A stretch of 64,000 nucleotides of DNA, taken from the NCBI RefSeq assembly GCF_014859355.1, contig NZ_JACUUJ010000008.1:1-64000 (forward strand), written 5' to 3'. The translations under genes and the position numbers were made by a program. The notes under the pieces are model-generated. The model was given only the letters and a program-made list of their open reading frames with translations. It made no database searches and had not been told where the DNA came from. The first letter of the stretch is position 1; each line of letters starts with the position of its first letter. Shown piece after piece: positions 26,362-35,272 of the stretch. Origin of the DNA: Yoonia sp. Its GTDB lineage: Bacteria; Pseudomonadota; Alphaproteobacteria; Rhodobacterales; Rhodobacteraceae.

Positions 26362-27385
26362 CCAGATCCCCCCATTTCAACTGTGTATTCCGCGTCACGG
26401 CGCGGTTCAGCGTTTTACCCAGCACCTTGTCAAAGTCATAGCCTGCAATCTCGCCCGAACCGGGGCGGCGGGCCCAGATGTCGGATTCGGTGATGACATG
26501 GCCCTTGGCAAGGTCACGGTCGGCCACCACGGATGCGCGGGCAAAGCGATAGACGTCTTCCTCGGCCGATGTGCGTTGTTTTGGGTTGTGCAGTGCTGTG
26601 TGGATTTCGCGTGACCGGTCGATGATGTGGCGCAGTTCGGACGGGTCCATCGAATTGATGATATCCGGCCCGCGGCGATAGCGCGTGTCGGTATAGTGCC
26701 GTTCCAGAATGCACGCGCCCAATGCGACCGACGCCAGCGCCATTTCCGGCCCGATGGAATGGTCGGAAAACCCCACAACGGCATTGGGAAAGGCGTTTTT
26801 CAGGTCGGTCACCCCTTGCAGTGACACGATTTCGGGCGGTGACGGATACAGGTTGGTGCATTCCAGCAAGGCATAATCCACGCCCGCATCATCAAGGATC
26901 TGCACCGATGCGCGGATTGTGTCGATGGTCTGCATTCCTGTTGACATGATCACCGGCTTGCCCATCCGCGCGATGTGCCGGATCAGGGGCAGGTTATCCG
27001 CCTCGCCCGACCCGATCTTGAAGGCGGGCACGTCCAGTTCATGCAGGAAATCCGCCGCCGCGCGGGAAAACGGCGTCGAAATCCAGATCATGCCCAGTGA
27101 TTCAGTATAGCGTTTCAGCTCTGCCTCGGCCTCTGGCGACAGGGCGCAGGCGGCCATCACATCCCAGATCGACACATCGGCGTTGGGCGGAAAGATCTGT
27201 TTGGCTTCCTCTGTCATCTCGTCTTCGATGATGTGGGTCTGGTGTTTGATCATCTCGCAGCCCGATCCTGCGGCAAGGCGCACCATTTCCTTGGCCACGG
27301 CCAGATCGCCACCATGGTTGATCCCGATTTCAGCAATGACAAGGGGCGGGTGCTGTGGCCCTATCTTGCGGCCTGCGATATCCAT
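26354..27385 (-). CDS. neuB: N-acetylneuraminate (or legionaminate) synthase
   Basis: Condenses PEP with ManNAc or its 2,4-diacetamido-6-deoxy analogue to the nine-carbon acid. The 343-aa product has the NeuB barrel (PLVIAEIGINHGGDLAVAKE; GCEMIKHQTHIIEDEM; STPFSRAAADFL; FKIGSGEADNLPLI; IMSTGMQTIDTIRASV; GFSDHSIGPEMALASVALG; ILERHYTDTRYRRGPD) and the C-terminal antifreeze-like SAF domain (about 285-343). First gene of the minus-strand glycan operon. No legB or pseB homologue is in the window, so the Neu5Ac route is the simplest reading. Confidence 0.95.
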   Translation of the reverse strand: MDIAGRKIGPQHPPLVIAEIGINHGGDLAVAKEMVRLAAGSGCEMIKHQTHIIEDEMTEEAKQIFPPNADVSIWDVMAACALSPEAEAELKRYTESLGMIWISTPFSRAAADFLHELDVPAFKIGSGEADNLPLIRHIARMGKPVIMSTGMQTIDTIRASVQILDDAGVDYALLECTNLYPSPPEIVSLQGVTDLKNAFPNAVVGFSDHSIGPEMALASVALGACILERHYTDTRYRRGPDIINSMDPSELRHIIDRSREIHTALHNPKQRTSAEEDVYRFARASVVADRDLAKGHVITESDIWARRPGSGEIAGYDFDKVLGKTLNRAVTRNTQLKWGDLDG

Positions 27386-27514
27386 GCGCTGTCTCCTTGG
27401 TGGCGTTTCGGGGTCTGTTTACGGCCTTTGTTCAGGCTGGGCAATCGCCCCGCACCATTGCAATGATGGTCATCATGGTCCAAGTGGGATGCTGAACAAA
27501 AGACCAGAGGCCCG

Positions 27515-28222
27515 ATGATCCGCAAACTGCTAGAAGCGCTGGACCGCAAAGAGCGTGAATTGCGCAATTCCTTTGGTCACGACATCACCGACCCGGTAGA
27601 ACGCAAACGGTCGGTGCAGCATATGCGCTGGCTGGATCATGGGATTTTACGTGTCTACTGGCATAACTTTGACCAGATCGCGCCGGGGGTGTTCCGGTCA
27701 AACCAGCCCGACCACAAAAGATTTGCCGCCTATGCCGAACAGGGCATTAAGACGGTGTTGAATCTGCGCGGCCCGGCGCAGCAGCCGCATTATCTGTTCG
27801 AGGTTGAAAGTTGCGCGCGCCTTGGTCTGACGCTTGTCAATCTGCCAATGGGGGCCCGCCGCGCGCCTGACGTGGCCACGCTGACGGCGCTCCTGGATGC
27901 GTTTGCGACAATGGACCGCCCGTTTCTGATGCATTGCAAATCGGGTGCTGACCGCACGGGGCTGGCCGCCGCGATCTACCTGATGGTGCAGGAAGGTCAG
28001 CCGCTGGAGGCGGTGCGCAAGCAACTGAGCTTTCGTTATATCCATATTCGCCGGACGGCGACCGGCATTCTGGATCATTTTCTGGATGTTTACGGCATCC
28101 GCGCGGCGCAGTCGCCCATTACGCTGGATGACTGGATTCGCACCGAATACGACCCGGCTGCGCTGACCGCCAGCTTTGCCGCAAAACAGGCCGCACTGAA
28201 ACCATGGCAGGGCTGGCGTTAG
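27515..28222 (+). CDS. Dual-specificity/tyrosine phosphatase-like protein
   Basis: The 235-aa protein carries the Cx5R phosphatase loop MHCKSGADRTG with catalytic C141 and R147, and the upstream RSNQPDHKRFAAYAEQGIKT and VLNLRGPAQ segments, where the Arg-Ser-x-Gln-Pro pattern is typical of the atypical DSP/Siw14-like group. It sits on the plus strand between neuB and neuA, both on minus, and overlaps the neuA 3' end by 4 bp. It may control glycan synthesis by dephosphorylating a tyrosine kinase or may act on a phosphoinositide-like substrate; both are inference. Confidence 0.88.
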   Translation: MIRKLLEALDRKERELRNSFGHDITDPVERKRSVQHMRWLDHGILRVYWHNFDQIAPGVFRSNQPDHKRFAAYAEQGIKTVLNLRGPAQQPHYLFEVESCARLGLTLVNLPMGARRAPDVATLTALLDAFATMDRPFLMHCKSGADRTGLAAAIYLMVQEGQPLEAVRKQLSFRYIHIRRTATGILDHFLDVYGIRAAQSPITLDDWIRTEYDPAALTASFAAKQAALKPWQGWR

Positions 28223-28923
28223 CGCAGGCCCTGTTCAATCTGGCGCCCCAGCAGAAATTCAATCACGTCCCAGTCAAAGGGGCTGTCCACGTCCAGCCCG
28301 CGTTCGTTCGGCACAATCAAAGGGATCACGCGCCCTTCAAAAAGGCTTGCTGCGCGGCGCAGGTAATCGGGGCGCACCACATAGACCAGCCCGACATGGT
28401 CATAGACCATCGGGGCCTGCTGGCGGGCGACGACGCCGTGCGGCAAGGGTTTGGACACATGCAGCGCGCCGGTCTCGTCGGTTTCCAACATGTTGAAATA
28501 GGGATTCTTGCGGCTTTCGCAGCAGGACATGACCATATCGGGTTTTGCCTGTTCAAACAGGTCCAGCCCTGCGTCGATGTCCTGCGGCAGGCGCAGGGGC
28601 GATGTGCAGTCAAGGTCCAGAAACGCATCCGCCGGGCCGGTCTGTTTTTCGGTTTCTGCCAGCGCATGCTGCCAGACGTTCCATTTGGCTGCCGTATCCG
28701 TGGCCAGATGTGCGGGCCGCAGCCCGATATCAATACAACCGCGCTTCACCGCATGGGCGTGGATGTCTGGGGAATCGGTAGACACGACCACATGATCCAC
28801 ACGGTCGTTGGCAAATAGCTGGTCCAGTGACCAGTCGATCAGATGCTTGCCGTGCAACATGCGGAAATTCTTGTTTGGCACGCCTTTGCTGCCCGCGCGT
28901 GCGCCGATATGCCCAATGATCAT
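28219..28923 (-). CDS. neuA: CMP-N-acetylneuraminate cytidylyltransferase (CMP-sialic acid synthetase)
   Basis: Activates the nonulosonic acid with CTP. The start at 28923 gives MIIGHIGARAGSKGVPNKNF, the nucleotide-binding P-loop-like motif of the family (Ala-Arg-x-Gly-Ser-Lys-Gly-x-x-x-Lys-Asn); the open frame runs 33 codons further upstream without homology. The 234-aa length means the C-terminal esterase domain of some NeuA proteins is absent. DAFLDLDCTSPLRLPQDID and YFNMLETDETG also fit. It is separated from neuB by the antisense phosphatase gene. Product identity (Neu5Ac, legionaminic) is open. Confidence 0.93.
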   Translation of the reverse strand: MIIGHIGARAGSKGVPNKNFRMLHGKHLIDWSLDQLFANDRVDHVVVSTDSPDIHAHAVKRGCIDIGLRPAHLATDTAAKWNVWQHALAETEKQTGPADAFLDLDCTSPLRLPQDIDAGLDLFEQAKPDMVMSCCESRKNPYFNMLETDETGALHVSKPLPHGVVARQQAPMVYDHVGLVYVVRPDYLRRAASLFEGRVIPLIVPNERGLDVDSPFDWDVIEFLLGRQIEQGLR

Positions 28924-29009
28924 CTTCTGTCCCCTTCGGTTGCAGGGACAATTGACTGCAACCTGCCACAGCGTCAATGGTTCTGAACCAATGGGCGGGT
29001 TTGCAAGTG

Positions 29010-29022
29010 TTGCGAATCGCAA
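29010..29022. promoter_or_regulatory. Palindrome TTGCGA-A-TCGCAA, possible operator
   Basis: A perfect inverted repeat of 6+1+6 bases about 87 bp upstream of neuA. It could be a regulator binding site for the neuA side; no regulator is identified. Confidence 0.3.
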
Positions 29023-29079
29023 AGACGCAGTGATGGGCTGGCTGCAGTTTAGGGGTTGGTTGATGCCCTTTGGGGGATC

Positions 29080-29115
29080 AAACCGCCAAAGATATCGTGC
29101 CAGTCGGCGGTTTTT
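29080..29115 (+). terminator. Terminator-like hairpin upstream of ihfB
   Basis: Perfect 8-bp stem AAACCGCC / GGCGGTTT with an 18-base loop, followed by further Ts. It points toward ihfB and lies 5' of neuA, so no gene in the window needs it; it may be left over from a displaced upstream gene. Confidence 0.35.
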
Positions 29116-29232
29116 GGGTGGAAACGATGACCCAATGCTATTCCGTCATGCCAAGATTGCGCCTATAGTGTTTTGAAAAAGCGGGATTAAACCCATTCGT
29201 TGAAATGCTGTGTCTAAGGGGAGGCCACCGCG

Positions 29233-29514
29233 ATGATCCGTTCAGAACTTATCCAGAAGCTTGCTGACGAAAACCCGCACCTTTATCAACGCGACGTTGA
29301 GAGGATTGTGAACACGATTTTTGATGAAATCACCGGTGCCATGGCGCGGGGCGATCGGGTTGAACTGCGCGGGTTTGGGGCTTTTTCGGTCAAGAAACGT
29401 GACGAACGTGTTGGGCGCAACCCGCGCACGGGCGAGGCTGTGCATGTTGAAGAAAAACATGTCCCGTTCTTCAAGACCGGCAAGCTGTTGCGCGATCGGT
29501 TGAATGACAACTAA
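29233..29514 (+). CDS. ihfB: Integration host factor subunit beta
   Basis: Small DNA-bending protein that pairs with IHF-alpha in nucleoid structure, sigma-54 promoter looping and recombination. The 93-aa product has the HU/IHF fold: [21 protein letters not shown]-terminus, [20 protein letters not shown] core, and the DNA-intercalating arm with [20 protein letters not shown] (Pro at the arm tip). The ending [12 protein letters not shown] fits. Strong ribosome site GGGGAG. First gene of the conserved ihfB-lapA-trpF-trpB string; rpsA, its usual upstream partner, is not here. Confidence 0.96.
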   Translation: MIRSELIQKLADENPHLYQRDVERIVNTIFDEITGAMARGDRVELRGFGAFSVKKRDERVGRNPRTGEAVHVEEKHVPFFKTGKLLRDRLNDN

Positions 29515-29523
29515 GGACCAAAG

Positions 29524-29877
29524 ATGAAAACTATCCGTTACGCATTCTGGGCAATCGTCGGTCTGTGCCTGATATTGGTTGGTTTGGCGAACCGTGGCGT
29601 TGTCACGGTGCGGGCGCTGCCGTCGTCACTTGCTGAATTGTTTGGCGTGTCGCCGGATATTGCACTGCCTCTGTTTGTTGTGATCATGCTGGGGGTAGGT
29701 GCGGGGCTGTTGATCGGATTTGTGTGGGAATGGCTGCGCGAACACCGCCAGCGAGCAGAGGCGCGCGCGCAGGCCCGCGAACTTGCCGCGCTGCGTCAAG
29801 AGGTTGCGCAATTGCGCGGTGCAGCCGCAAAAACCAAGGGTGACGATGTTCTGGCGCTGCTGGACAAAGCCAGCTGA
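29524..29877 (+). CDS. LapA-domain membrane protein (lipopolysaccharide assembly protein A type)
   Basis: The 117-aa protein has two transmembrane helices (about residues 5-24 and 45-70) separated by a short periplasmic loop, then a charged coiled coil (about 75-105, [20 protein letters not shown]). This is the DUF1049/LapA plan; E. coli LapA works with LapB to tune LpxC degradation and so LPS synthesis. It starts 9 bp after ihfB, and its stop overlaps the trpF start (TGATG). The position after ihfB is conserved in alphaproteobacteria. Confidence 0.88.
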   Translation: MKTIRYAFWAIVGLCLILVGLANRGVVTVRALPSSLAELFGVSPDIALPLFVVIMLGVGAGLLIGFVWEWLREHRQRAEARAQARELAALRQEVAQLRGAAAKTKGDDVLALLDKAS

Positions 29878-30527
29878 TGCCAGCTGATGTGCGGGTAAAG
29901 ATTTGTGGCCTGCGGGACGTTGCCCTGATGCAGGCGGCGGTGGATGCGGGCGCATCCTATGTCGGGCTGGTATTTTTCCCAAAATCCCCGCGCCATGTGT
30001 CCCTTGCGAAAGCTGCAAAAGTGGCCCAAATGGTGCCGCCGGGTATCGCCAAGGTCGCGCTGGTCGTGGATGCGGACGATGCGCAGCTTGATGCGATCAT
30101 GGATGTTGTCCCGTTGGATATGCTGCAGTTGCACGGCAAGGAAACACCTGATCGGGTCACGAATATCCGGGCGCGGTATGGTTTGCCTGTGATGAAGGCG
30201 GTGGGCGTGGCTGATGCCGCCGATCTGACCGCGATCGACAGTTACGCCAAAGTCGCCGATCAGTTGTTGATCGATGCCAAACCGCCCCGCAACGCTGATT
30301 TGCCTGGCGGAAACGGCTTATCCTTTGACTGGCGGCTGATCGCGGGCCGGCGCTGGCCTGTGCCGTGGATGTTGGCGGGCGGGCTGACGGCGGACAACGT
30401 GGCCGAAGCCATTCGTCTGACAGGGGCACGGCAGGTCGATGTTTCATCGGGCGTGGAAAGCGCGCCGGGGGTCAAAGATACCGATCGGATCGCGGCCTTC
30501 TGCAAGGCGGCGCTTGCGGCCAAATAA
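29877..30527 (+). CDS. trpF: Phosphoribosylanthranilate isomerase
   Basis: Converts phosphoribosylanthranilate to CdRP in tryptophan synthesis. The 216-aa product opens with [20 protein letters not shown] (the Lys-Ile-Cys-Gly catalytic Cys), has [20 protein letters not shown] and LHGKETPD, and the phosphate-binding end [18 protein letters not shown] and GVDVSSGVE-like [16 protein letters not shown]. The ATG overlaps the lapA stop. trpB follows after 82 bp. Confidence 0.96.
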   Translation: MPADVRVKICGLRDVALMQAAVDAGASYVGLVFFPKSPRHVSLAKAAKVAQMVPPGIAKVALVVDADDAQLDAIMDVVPLDMLQLHGKETPDRVTNIRARYGLPVMKAVGVADAADLTAIDSYAKVADQLLIDAKPPRNADLPGGNGLSFDWRLIAGRRWPVPWMLAGGLTADNVAEAIRLTGARQVDVSSGVESAPGVKDTDRIAAFCKAALAAK

Positions 30528-30609
30528 CCGCAGCCATTCGCGGCTTTGGTCGCTTTACCATCGGGCCGCAGGGCGATAATGCTGGTAGCCGAAAAACAAG
30601 AGGTGTCCC

Positions 30610-31836
30610 ATGGCCAACGATCTTTTCAACAGCTTCATGACAGGCCCCGATGAAAAGGGACGGTTTGGCAATTTTGGTGGGCGGTTCGTGTCCGAAACCC
30701 TGATGCCGCTGATCCTTGAGCTGGAAGAGCAATACGAACACGCCAAGACGGATGAAACATTCTGGGCGGAAATGCATCACCTGTGGACACATTACGTTGG
30801 CCGCCCCAGCCCGCTGTATCATGCAGAGCGTCTGACGGAACATCTGGGCGGTGCCAAGATTTACATGAAGCGTGACGAACTGAACCACACCGGCGCGCAC
30901 AAGATCAACAATGTGCTGGGTCAGATCATTCTGGCCCGCCGCATGGGCAAAACCCGGATCATTGCCGAAACCGGTGCAGGCCAGCATGGGGTGGCGACGG
31001 CGACGGTCTGTGCCAAATTCGGGCTGAAATGCGTGGTTTATATGGGCGCGCATGACGTGGAACGCCAAGCCCCCAACGTGTTCCGCATGAAACTGCTGGG
31101 CGCAGAGGTGGTGCCGGTGACATCCGGTCGCGGCACGCTGAAGGACGCGATGAACGACGCGCTGCGCGATTGGGTGACGAACGTGCGCGATACTTTTTAT
31201 TGCATCGGCACGGTGGCCGGTCCGCACCCCTATCCTGCCATGGTGCGGGATTTTCAGGCGATCATCGGGCAGGAAACCAAGACCCAGATGCAAGAGGCCG
31301 AAGGCCGTCTGCCCGATACGCTGATCGCCGCAATCGGCGGCGGGTCGAATGCGATGGGGCTGTTTTATCCGTTCCTTGACGACAAAGACGTCAACATCAT
31401 CGGGGTAGAGGCGGGCGGCAAGGGCGTGAATGCCAAGATGGAACATTGCGCGTCGCTGACCGGCGGGCGGCCCGGCGTGCTGCACGGCAACCGCACCTAT
31501 CTGTTGCAGGATGACGACGGCCAAATTCTGGAAGGGTTTTCCATCTCGGCAGGGCTTGATTACCCCGGGATCGGGCCGGAACACGCGTGGCTGCATGACA
31601 TCGGGCGCGCGCAATATGTTGCCATCACCGATGTGGAGGCGCTGGAGGCGTTTCAGCTGTGCTGTGCACTGGAAGGGATTATTCCTGCTTTGGAACCGTC
31701 ACACGCGCTGGCACATGTGATGAAAATTGCGCCAGAATTGCCCAGCGACCACCTGTTGGTGATGAATATGTGTGGCCGCGGGGACAAGGATATCTTTACC
31801 GTCGCCAAGCACCTTGGCTTTGACATGACAATCTGA
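30610..31836 (+). CDS. trpB: Tryptophan synthase subunit beta
   Basis: Joins indole and serine to tryptophan. The 408-aa product has PLP lysine K98 in [13 protein letters not shown], the substrate loop [18 protein letters not shown], the PLP-phosphate loop [13 protein letters not shown], and the monovalent-cation region. The N-terminal [18 protein letters not shown] is standard. Its partner trpA is not adjacent: it lies 5 kb away on the other strand. A weak hairpin at 31846 follows. Confidence 0.97.
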   Translation: MANDLFNSFMTGPDEKGRFGNFGGRFVSETLMPLILELEEQYEHAKTDETFWAEMHHLWTHYVGRPSPLYHAERLTEHLGGAKIYMKRDELNHTGAHKINNVLGQIILARRMGKTRIIAETGAGQHGVATATVCAKFGLKCVVYMGAHDVERQAPNVFRMKLLGAEVVPVTSGRGTLKDAMNDALRDWVTNVRDTFYCIGTVAGPHPYPAMVRDFQAIIGQETKTQMQEAEGRLPDTLIAAIGGGSNAMGLFYPFLDDKDVNIIGVEAGGKGVNAKMEHCASLTGGRPGVLHGNRTYLLQDDDGQILEGFSISAGLDYPGIGPEHAWLHDIGRAQYVAITDVEALEAFQLCCALEGIIPALEPSHALAHVMKIAPELPSDHLLVMNMCGRGDKDIFTVAKHLGFDMTI

Positions 31837-31845
31837 AGAATGGGC

Positions 31846-31863
31846 AAACCCCTTGGGTTTTCC
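31846..31863 (+). terminator. Possible terminator after trpB
   Basis: AAACCC-CTT-GGGTTT followed by TCCT, 10 bp past the trpB stop. The stem is short, so confidence is limited. Confidence 0.35.
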
Positions 31864-31950
31864 TAACCAAGACAAAGGCCCGCATGTTTGCGGATCCTTT
31901 GCGTTGCTGATGTTCTGCGCGTGTGTCTGATCTTGCGGGGGGGGGCAGTG

Positions 31951-32331
31951 TCAGCCATCCAGCGGCAGGGCGTTTTCGCGCAGCACATCAATAGACACAA
32001 CATCAAGCGCACGCACATGGGTGGCATGCAAGTTCACCTTGGGCGCGCAGCCTTCTTCATGCGCTTGCAGGAAACGCCCGGCGCAAAGGCACCAGCCGTC
32101 ACCTGCCTTCAACCCCGGAAAGCCGAATTCGGGGCGCGGCGTGCTCAGGTCATTGCCAACGTATTTGGAAAACGCCAGAAATTCATCCGTCATCACCGCG
32201 CAGACCGTGTGGCTGCCGGTGTCGGCGGCACAGGTGTCACAGGCACCGTTGCGGAAAAATCCGGTCATGGGGGCCGTGGAACAGGTTGCCAAGGTGCTGC
32301 CAAGGACGTTGAAGGACGGGTCTTTTTCCAT
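31951..32331 (-). CDS. DUF2237 family protein
   Basis: The start at 32331 gives MEKDPSFNVLGSTLATCSTA, the usual N-terminus. The 126-aa protein has the family's many Cys residues (TGFFRNGACDTCAADTGSHT and DGWCLCAGRFLQA) and ends PKVNLHATHVRALDVVSIDV. DUF2237 proteins are found in bacteria and some eukaryotes; structure suggests a small-molecule or metal site but the function is unknown. It is convergent with trpB and stands alone. Confidence 0.88.
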   Translation of the reverse strand: MEKDPSFNVLGSTLATCSTAPMTGFFRNGACDTCAADTGSHTVCAVMTDEFLAFSKYVGNDLSTPRPEFGFPGLKAGDGWCLCAGRFLQAHEEGCAPKVNLHATHVRALDVVSIDVLRENALPLDG

Positions 32332-32415
32332 TGTTTCAGTCTTTCTGCGTTGCGGCAACGTCGATCAAAGTTAAACTAGCGCTGACGCCTGTTATTGACA
32401 CGCCTTTTTTCCTTG

Positions 32416-33090
32416 TTATCGAAATCGGTCGATTAGCTTTTGCATCGGGTTGCGGTTATCTTCAGGCGGTTGCGGCAAGGTCGTTGGGGGTGCCGGTTTT
32501 GCCGCTGTTGTAGATGACCTTGGCGGCGCGACCCGCAGTGCGATGGCATTGAGGAACTTTGGCCCGTCGCCTGCGACCATATGCGCGATCCCGTCGCTGA
32601 TGCCGCGCATTTCATCGTCCAGCCAATCCTGATCCGCCTTGGCAAAATCACGCAAGACATATCCCGCCACCGCATCCTTGTGACCGGGGTGGCCAACACC
32701 CAGCCGCACCCTGTCATAATCTGGCCCGATATGCCCATGGATGGACCGCAAACCATTATGGCCCGCATGGCCACCGCCAGATTTCAGGCGCACCTTGCCA
32801 GGGGCCAGATCAATTTCATCGTGAAAAACGATCACATCCGCAGGCGCCAGTTTGAGATAGCGCATCGCGTCGCCAACAGCTTGCCCGGACAAGTTCATGA
32901 AGGTCTCAGGCTTCAACAGAAACACCTTGTCAGAGCCGAATTTGCCTTCGGCGATTTGCCCCTGAAACTTGGCCCGCCACGGGCTAAACCCGTGGTCTGC
33001 CGCGATCTGGTCAACGGCCATAAAGCCGATGTTGTGTCGGTTCTGCGCATATTTTGCGCCGGGATTCCCAAGGCCTACGATCAGTTTCAT
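32416..33090 (-). CDS. pth: Peptidyl-tRNA hydrolase
   Basis: Releases peptides from dropped-off peptidyl-tRNA. The 224-aa product opens with KLIVGLGNPGAKYAQNRHNI, which holds the catalytic His and the conserved Asn, continues with LLKPETFMNLSGQAVGDAMR and VFHDEIDLAPGKVRLKSGGG (catalytic Asp), and GHNGLRSIHGHIG. The C-terminal tail (about 185-224) is proline-rich and variable. Downstream of rplY on the same strand, a conserved pair, but a strong terminator (33166-33194) lies between them, so pth probably has its own promoter or reads through. Confidence 0.96.
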   Translation of the reverse strand: MKLIVGLGNPGAKYAQNRHNIGFMAVDQIAADHGFSPWRAKFQGQIAEGKFGSDKVFLLKPETFMNLSGQAVGDAMRYLKLAPADVIVFHDEIDLAPGKVRLKSGGGHAGHNGLRSIHGHIGPDYDRVRLGVGHPGHKDAVAGYVLRDFAKADQDWLDDEMRGISDGIAHMVAGDGPKFLNAIALRVAPPRSSTTAAKPAPPTTLPQPPEDNRNPMQKLIDRFR

Positions 33091-33165
33091 GCGATCAAAC
33101 TAGCGGATGCGGCTGCGCGGTGCCAGTGGGCAGTTGCAGTTGACACTGTGCAATCCTGTTTTGCC

Positions 33166-33194
33166 AAAAAAAGGGCACCCCGCGTGGGATGCCC
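33166..33194 (-). terminator. Rho-independent terminator after rplY
   Basis: On the minus strand GGGCATCCC-ACGC-GGGGTGCCC (one G-T pair) is followed by seven Ts. It lies 46 bp past the rplY stop. A textbook terminator. Confidence 0.85.
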
Positions 33195-33240
33195 TGATCG
33201 TGCCGCCTGCCGCTGTATGTTCAGCGCCGTCAGCGGTTGA

Positions 33241-33861
33241 TTATGCTTCTTCGTCTTCTTCCGTCTCTTCGTCGCCGTCGCCAGCCAGAACTGCGCGCGG
33301 TGCAGAAATGTTGGCGATGACGAAATCACGGTCGATGACCGATTTTGCGCCTTCTGGCAAAGTCACGTCACTGATGTGAATGACGTCGCCCATTTGATGG
33401 CCTGCCAGATCGACAGTGATGTGATCAGGGATTTCACCCGCCAGCACTTCAAGTTCGACTTCGTTACGCACAACCGTCAGCACGCCACCTTTTTTGATGC
33501 CGGGGCAGGTATCGGTATTGTCGAATTGCACGGGGATGAACAGCTTGACACGGCTGGTCCGCTTCAGGCGCATCAGGTCGATATGCGTTGGCAAGTCTTT
33601 CACCACGTCACGCTGCACGCCACGGCAAATCACGCGCACATCGTCCTGGCCTTCAACCTTTAGGTTGAACAGCGTTGACATAAAGCGGCCCTTACGCAGT
33701 GTGGTCAGCAAGTAGTTGAAAGGGATGGTAATCGCGAGAGGGTCAACCCCACCGCCATAAACCACGCCAGGTACGTCGCCGTTACGGCGAGCTTGACGGG
33801 CGGCCCCCTTGCCTGTCCCCGTCCGTACCGTGGCGACCAGATCAGGGATCTTATCAGCCAT
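33241..33861 (-). CDS. rplY: 50S ribosomal protein L25/general stress protein Ctc
   Basis: The 206-aa product is the long CTC-type L25 that binds 5S rRNA. It has [20 protein letters not shown] and [20 protein letters not shown] (5S rRNA binding), then the C-terminal beta domain with [20 protein letters not shown] and [13 protein letters not shown], and ends in an acidic tail ([12 protein letters not shown]). Acidic tails are common in this group. Upstream of pth on the same strand. Confidence 0.96.
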   Translation of the reverse strand: MADKIPDLVATVRTGTGKGAARQARRNGDVPGVVYGGGVDPLAITIPFNYLLTTLRKGRFMSTLFNLKVEGQDDVRVICRGVQRDVVKDLPTHIDLMRLKRTSRVKLFIPVQFDNTDTCPGIKKGGVLTVVRNEVELEVLAGEIPDHITVDLAGHQMGDVIHISDVTLPEGAKSVIDRDFVIANISAPRAVLAGDGDEETEEDEEA

Positions 33862-34047
33862 AGTCGTATTCCTTCATGTAGGGGCACGCCTCCAAGGGTG
33901 TTCGCGCCCGGTGAAGCCGTGCCTATAGGGGGGTTTTGCGCATTTGGAAAGAGGGTCTGGCACGTGTTGCGCATTTTTCGGTCCAATCAGCAGCTTGAAA
34001 CCAGTTGTGACTTGCAGTGGTCTGATTTCGCTGTCAGTCGGGTTGCC

Positions 34048-35208
34048 ATGTCTATTATTCATGCCCTGATCCTGTCCCGTCGTCCTGCGGCTGCCTTTGT
34101 TGTGATTGGCCTGTTTTGGGGGTGCTTTGCGGCCCATGTGCCGGTGATCAAGGCTCAGCTTGGCGCGTCGGATGCGTTGTTTGGCACCGTGTTGCTGGGG
34201 TCGGCGTTTGGTCTGGTGTCAGCTATGTGGTTGGCCCCGCGCGCGGATCGGTTGTTGCAGGGGCGCGGGATGCAGGTTGGCGTCGTGCTGCTGGCGTTTG
34301 CATGGATGTTTCCGGCGCATATTTCGCTGCCCTTGGCCTTTGCTGTGTCGATGGCATTTGTTGGTCTGGCCTCTGGCCTGCTTGATGTGGTGATGAACGC
34401 CCGCGTCAGCGAATTGGAAGCGCAGCACAACCAGCCCTTGATGAATGCCAATCATGCGATGTTTTCCGTGGCCTATGCGGTTGCGGCCCTGACTGTCGGC
34501 GCCACCCGCGAGGCCGGTATCGCGCCTGCGCTGGTTTTTGCCGGTTTCGGTCTGGTCTGTCTTTTGCTGGTGCCGTTCATGCGGATGGATGTCACCGTTG
34601 TCGCGGCAGAGGATGGGTATACCGGGCGCTATCCGGTCTGGCCGATCCTGCTGTGTGGGTCCATCGTGCTGATCGCCTTCATGTCCGAAGCCACGGTCGA
34701 GGCATGGTCGGCCCTGCATGTGGAACGCACCCTTGGCGGTGGTGCGGTCGAAGGTGCGATGGGGCCTGCGATGTTGGGCTTTACCATGGCGGTGGGGCGG
34801 TTTTCCGGTCAGGTGATCGTGTCCCGCATGGACGAGGCGCGCGTGGTCATTATCGCGTCGCTTGTCTCGGCGCTGGGGGCCACCATTGTGGCGGTGGCAC
34901 CGACACCGTCGGTGGCCTATCTGGGCTTTGCCATTCTTGGGCTGGGCATTTCCGTGATCGGCCCGATGGGGCTGGCGCTGGTAGGAAAGCTGGTAGTGCC
35001 GCACCTGCGGACCGAGGCGATCAGCCGGACCGCTGTCATGGGGTTTTCGGGGTTCTTCTTGGCGCCTGTGCTGATGGGGCTGGTGTCGCAGATCATGGGG
35101 CTGCGCGTGGCCTTTGCTGGCGTGGCGCTGATCCTGATTGTGCTGATTCCGCTGGCGGTGCTGGTGCGGCGGCAGCCGCACAACGGCGCAAAGACCGCTG
35201 CGATCTAA
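34048..35208 (+). CDS. MFS transporter, YbjJ-like
   Basis: The start is the ATG at 34048 (MSIIHALILSRRPAAAFVVI); the open frame extends into the rplY promoter region but without homology. The 386-aa protein has about twelve transmembrane helices in two halves, with the loop LAPRADRLLQGRGMQ between helices 2 and 3, in the place of the MFS GxLaDrxGrr motif. The family is close to E. coli YbjJ and fucose-permease-like proteins; substrate unknown. A bidirectional terminator follows. Confidence 0.9.
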   Translation: MSIIHALILSRRPAAAFVVIGLFWGCFAAHVPVIKAQLGASDALFGTVLLGSAFGLVSAMWLAPRADRLLQGRGMQVGVVLLAFAWMFPAHISLPLAFAVSMAFVGLASGLLDVVMNARVSELEAQHNQPLMNANHAMFSVAYAVAALTVGATREAGIAPALVFAGFGLVCLLLVPFMRMDVTVVAAEDGYTGRYPVWPILLCGSIVLIAFMSEATVEAWSALHVERTLGGGAVEGAMGPAMLGFTMAVGRFSGQVIVSRMDEARVVIIASLVSALGATIVAVAPTPSVAYLGFAILGLGISVIGPMGLALVGKLVVPHLRTEAISRTAVMGFSGFFLAPVLMGLVSQIMGLRVAFAGVALILIVLIPLAVLVRRQPHNGAKTAAI

Positions 35209-35219
35209 ATTACCGCAAT

Positions 35220-35252
35220 GCAAAAGGGCAGCATGATGCGCCGCCCTTTTGC
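35220..35252. terminator. Bidirectional terminator between MFS gene and small secreted protein gene
   Basis: Perfect 10-bp stem GCAAAAGGGC / GCCCTTTTGC with a 13-base loop. The A and T tracts in the stem allow it to act on both strands, and it sits between two convergent genes. Confidence 0.65.
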
Positions 35253-35272
35253 GGAATGTTGTCGCGGCAGTC

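Larger units (their letters stand above)
28924..29232. other. Intergenic region between neuA and ihfB
   Basis: No gene seen in these 309 bases. They hold the 5' leader of neuA, a perfect 13-bp palindrome at 29010-29022, a terminator-like hairpin at 29080-29115, a possible -10 element (TATAGT, 29164-29169) for ihfB, and GGGGAG as the ihfB ribosome site. Confidence 0.6.

Noticed and set aside
19918-29022. Insertion sequences or phage genes bounding the glycan locus
   Set aside because: No transposase, integrase or direct repeats were found at either edge on reading; transfer is inferred from base composition only.
30472-31614. 380-codon open frame on the minus strand opposite trpB
   Set aside because: Antisense shadow; trpB is unmistakable on the plus strand.
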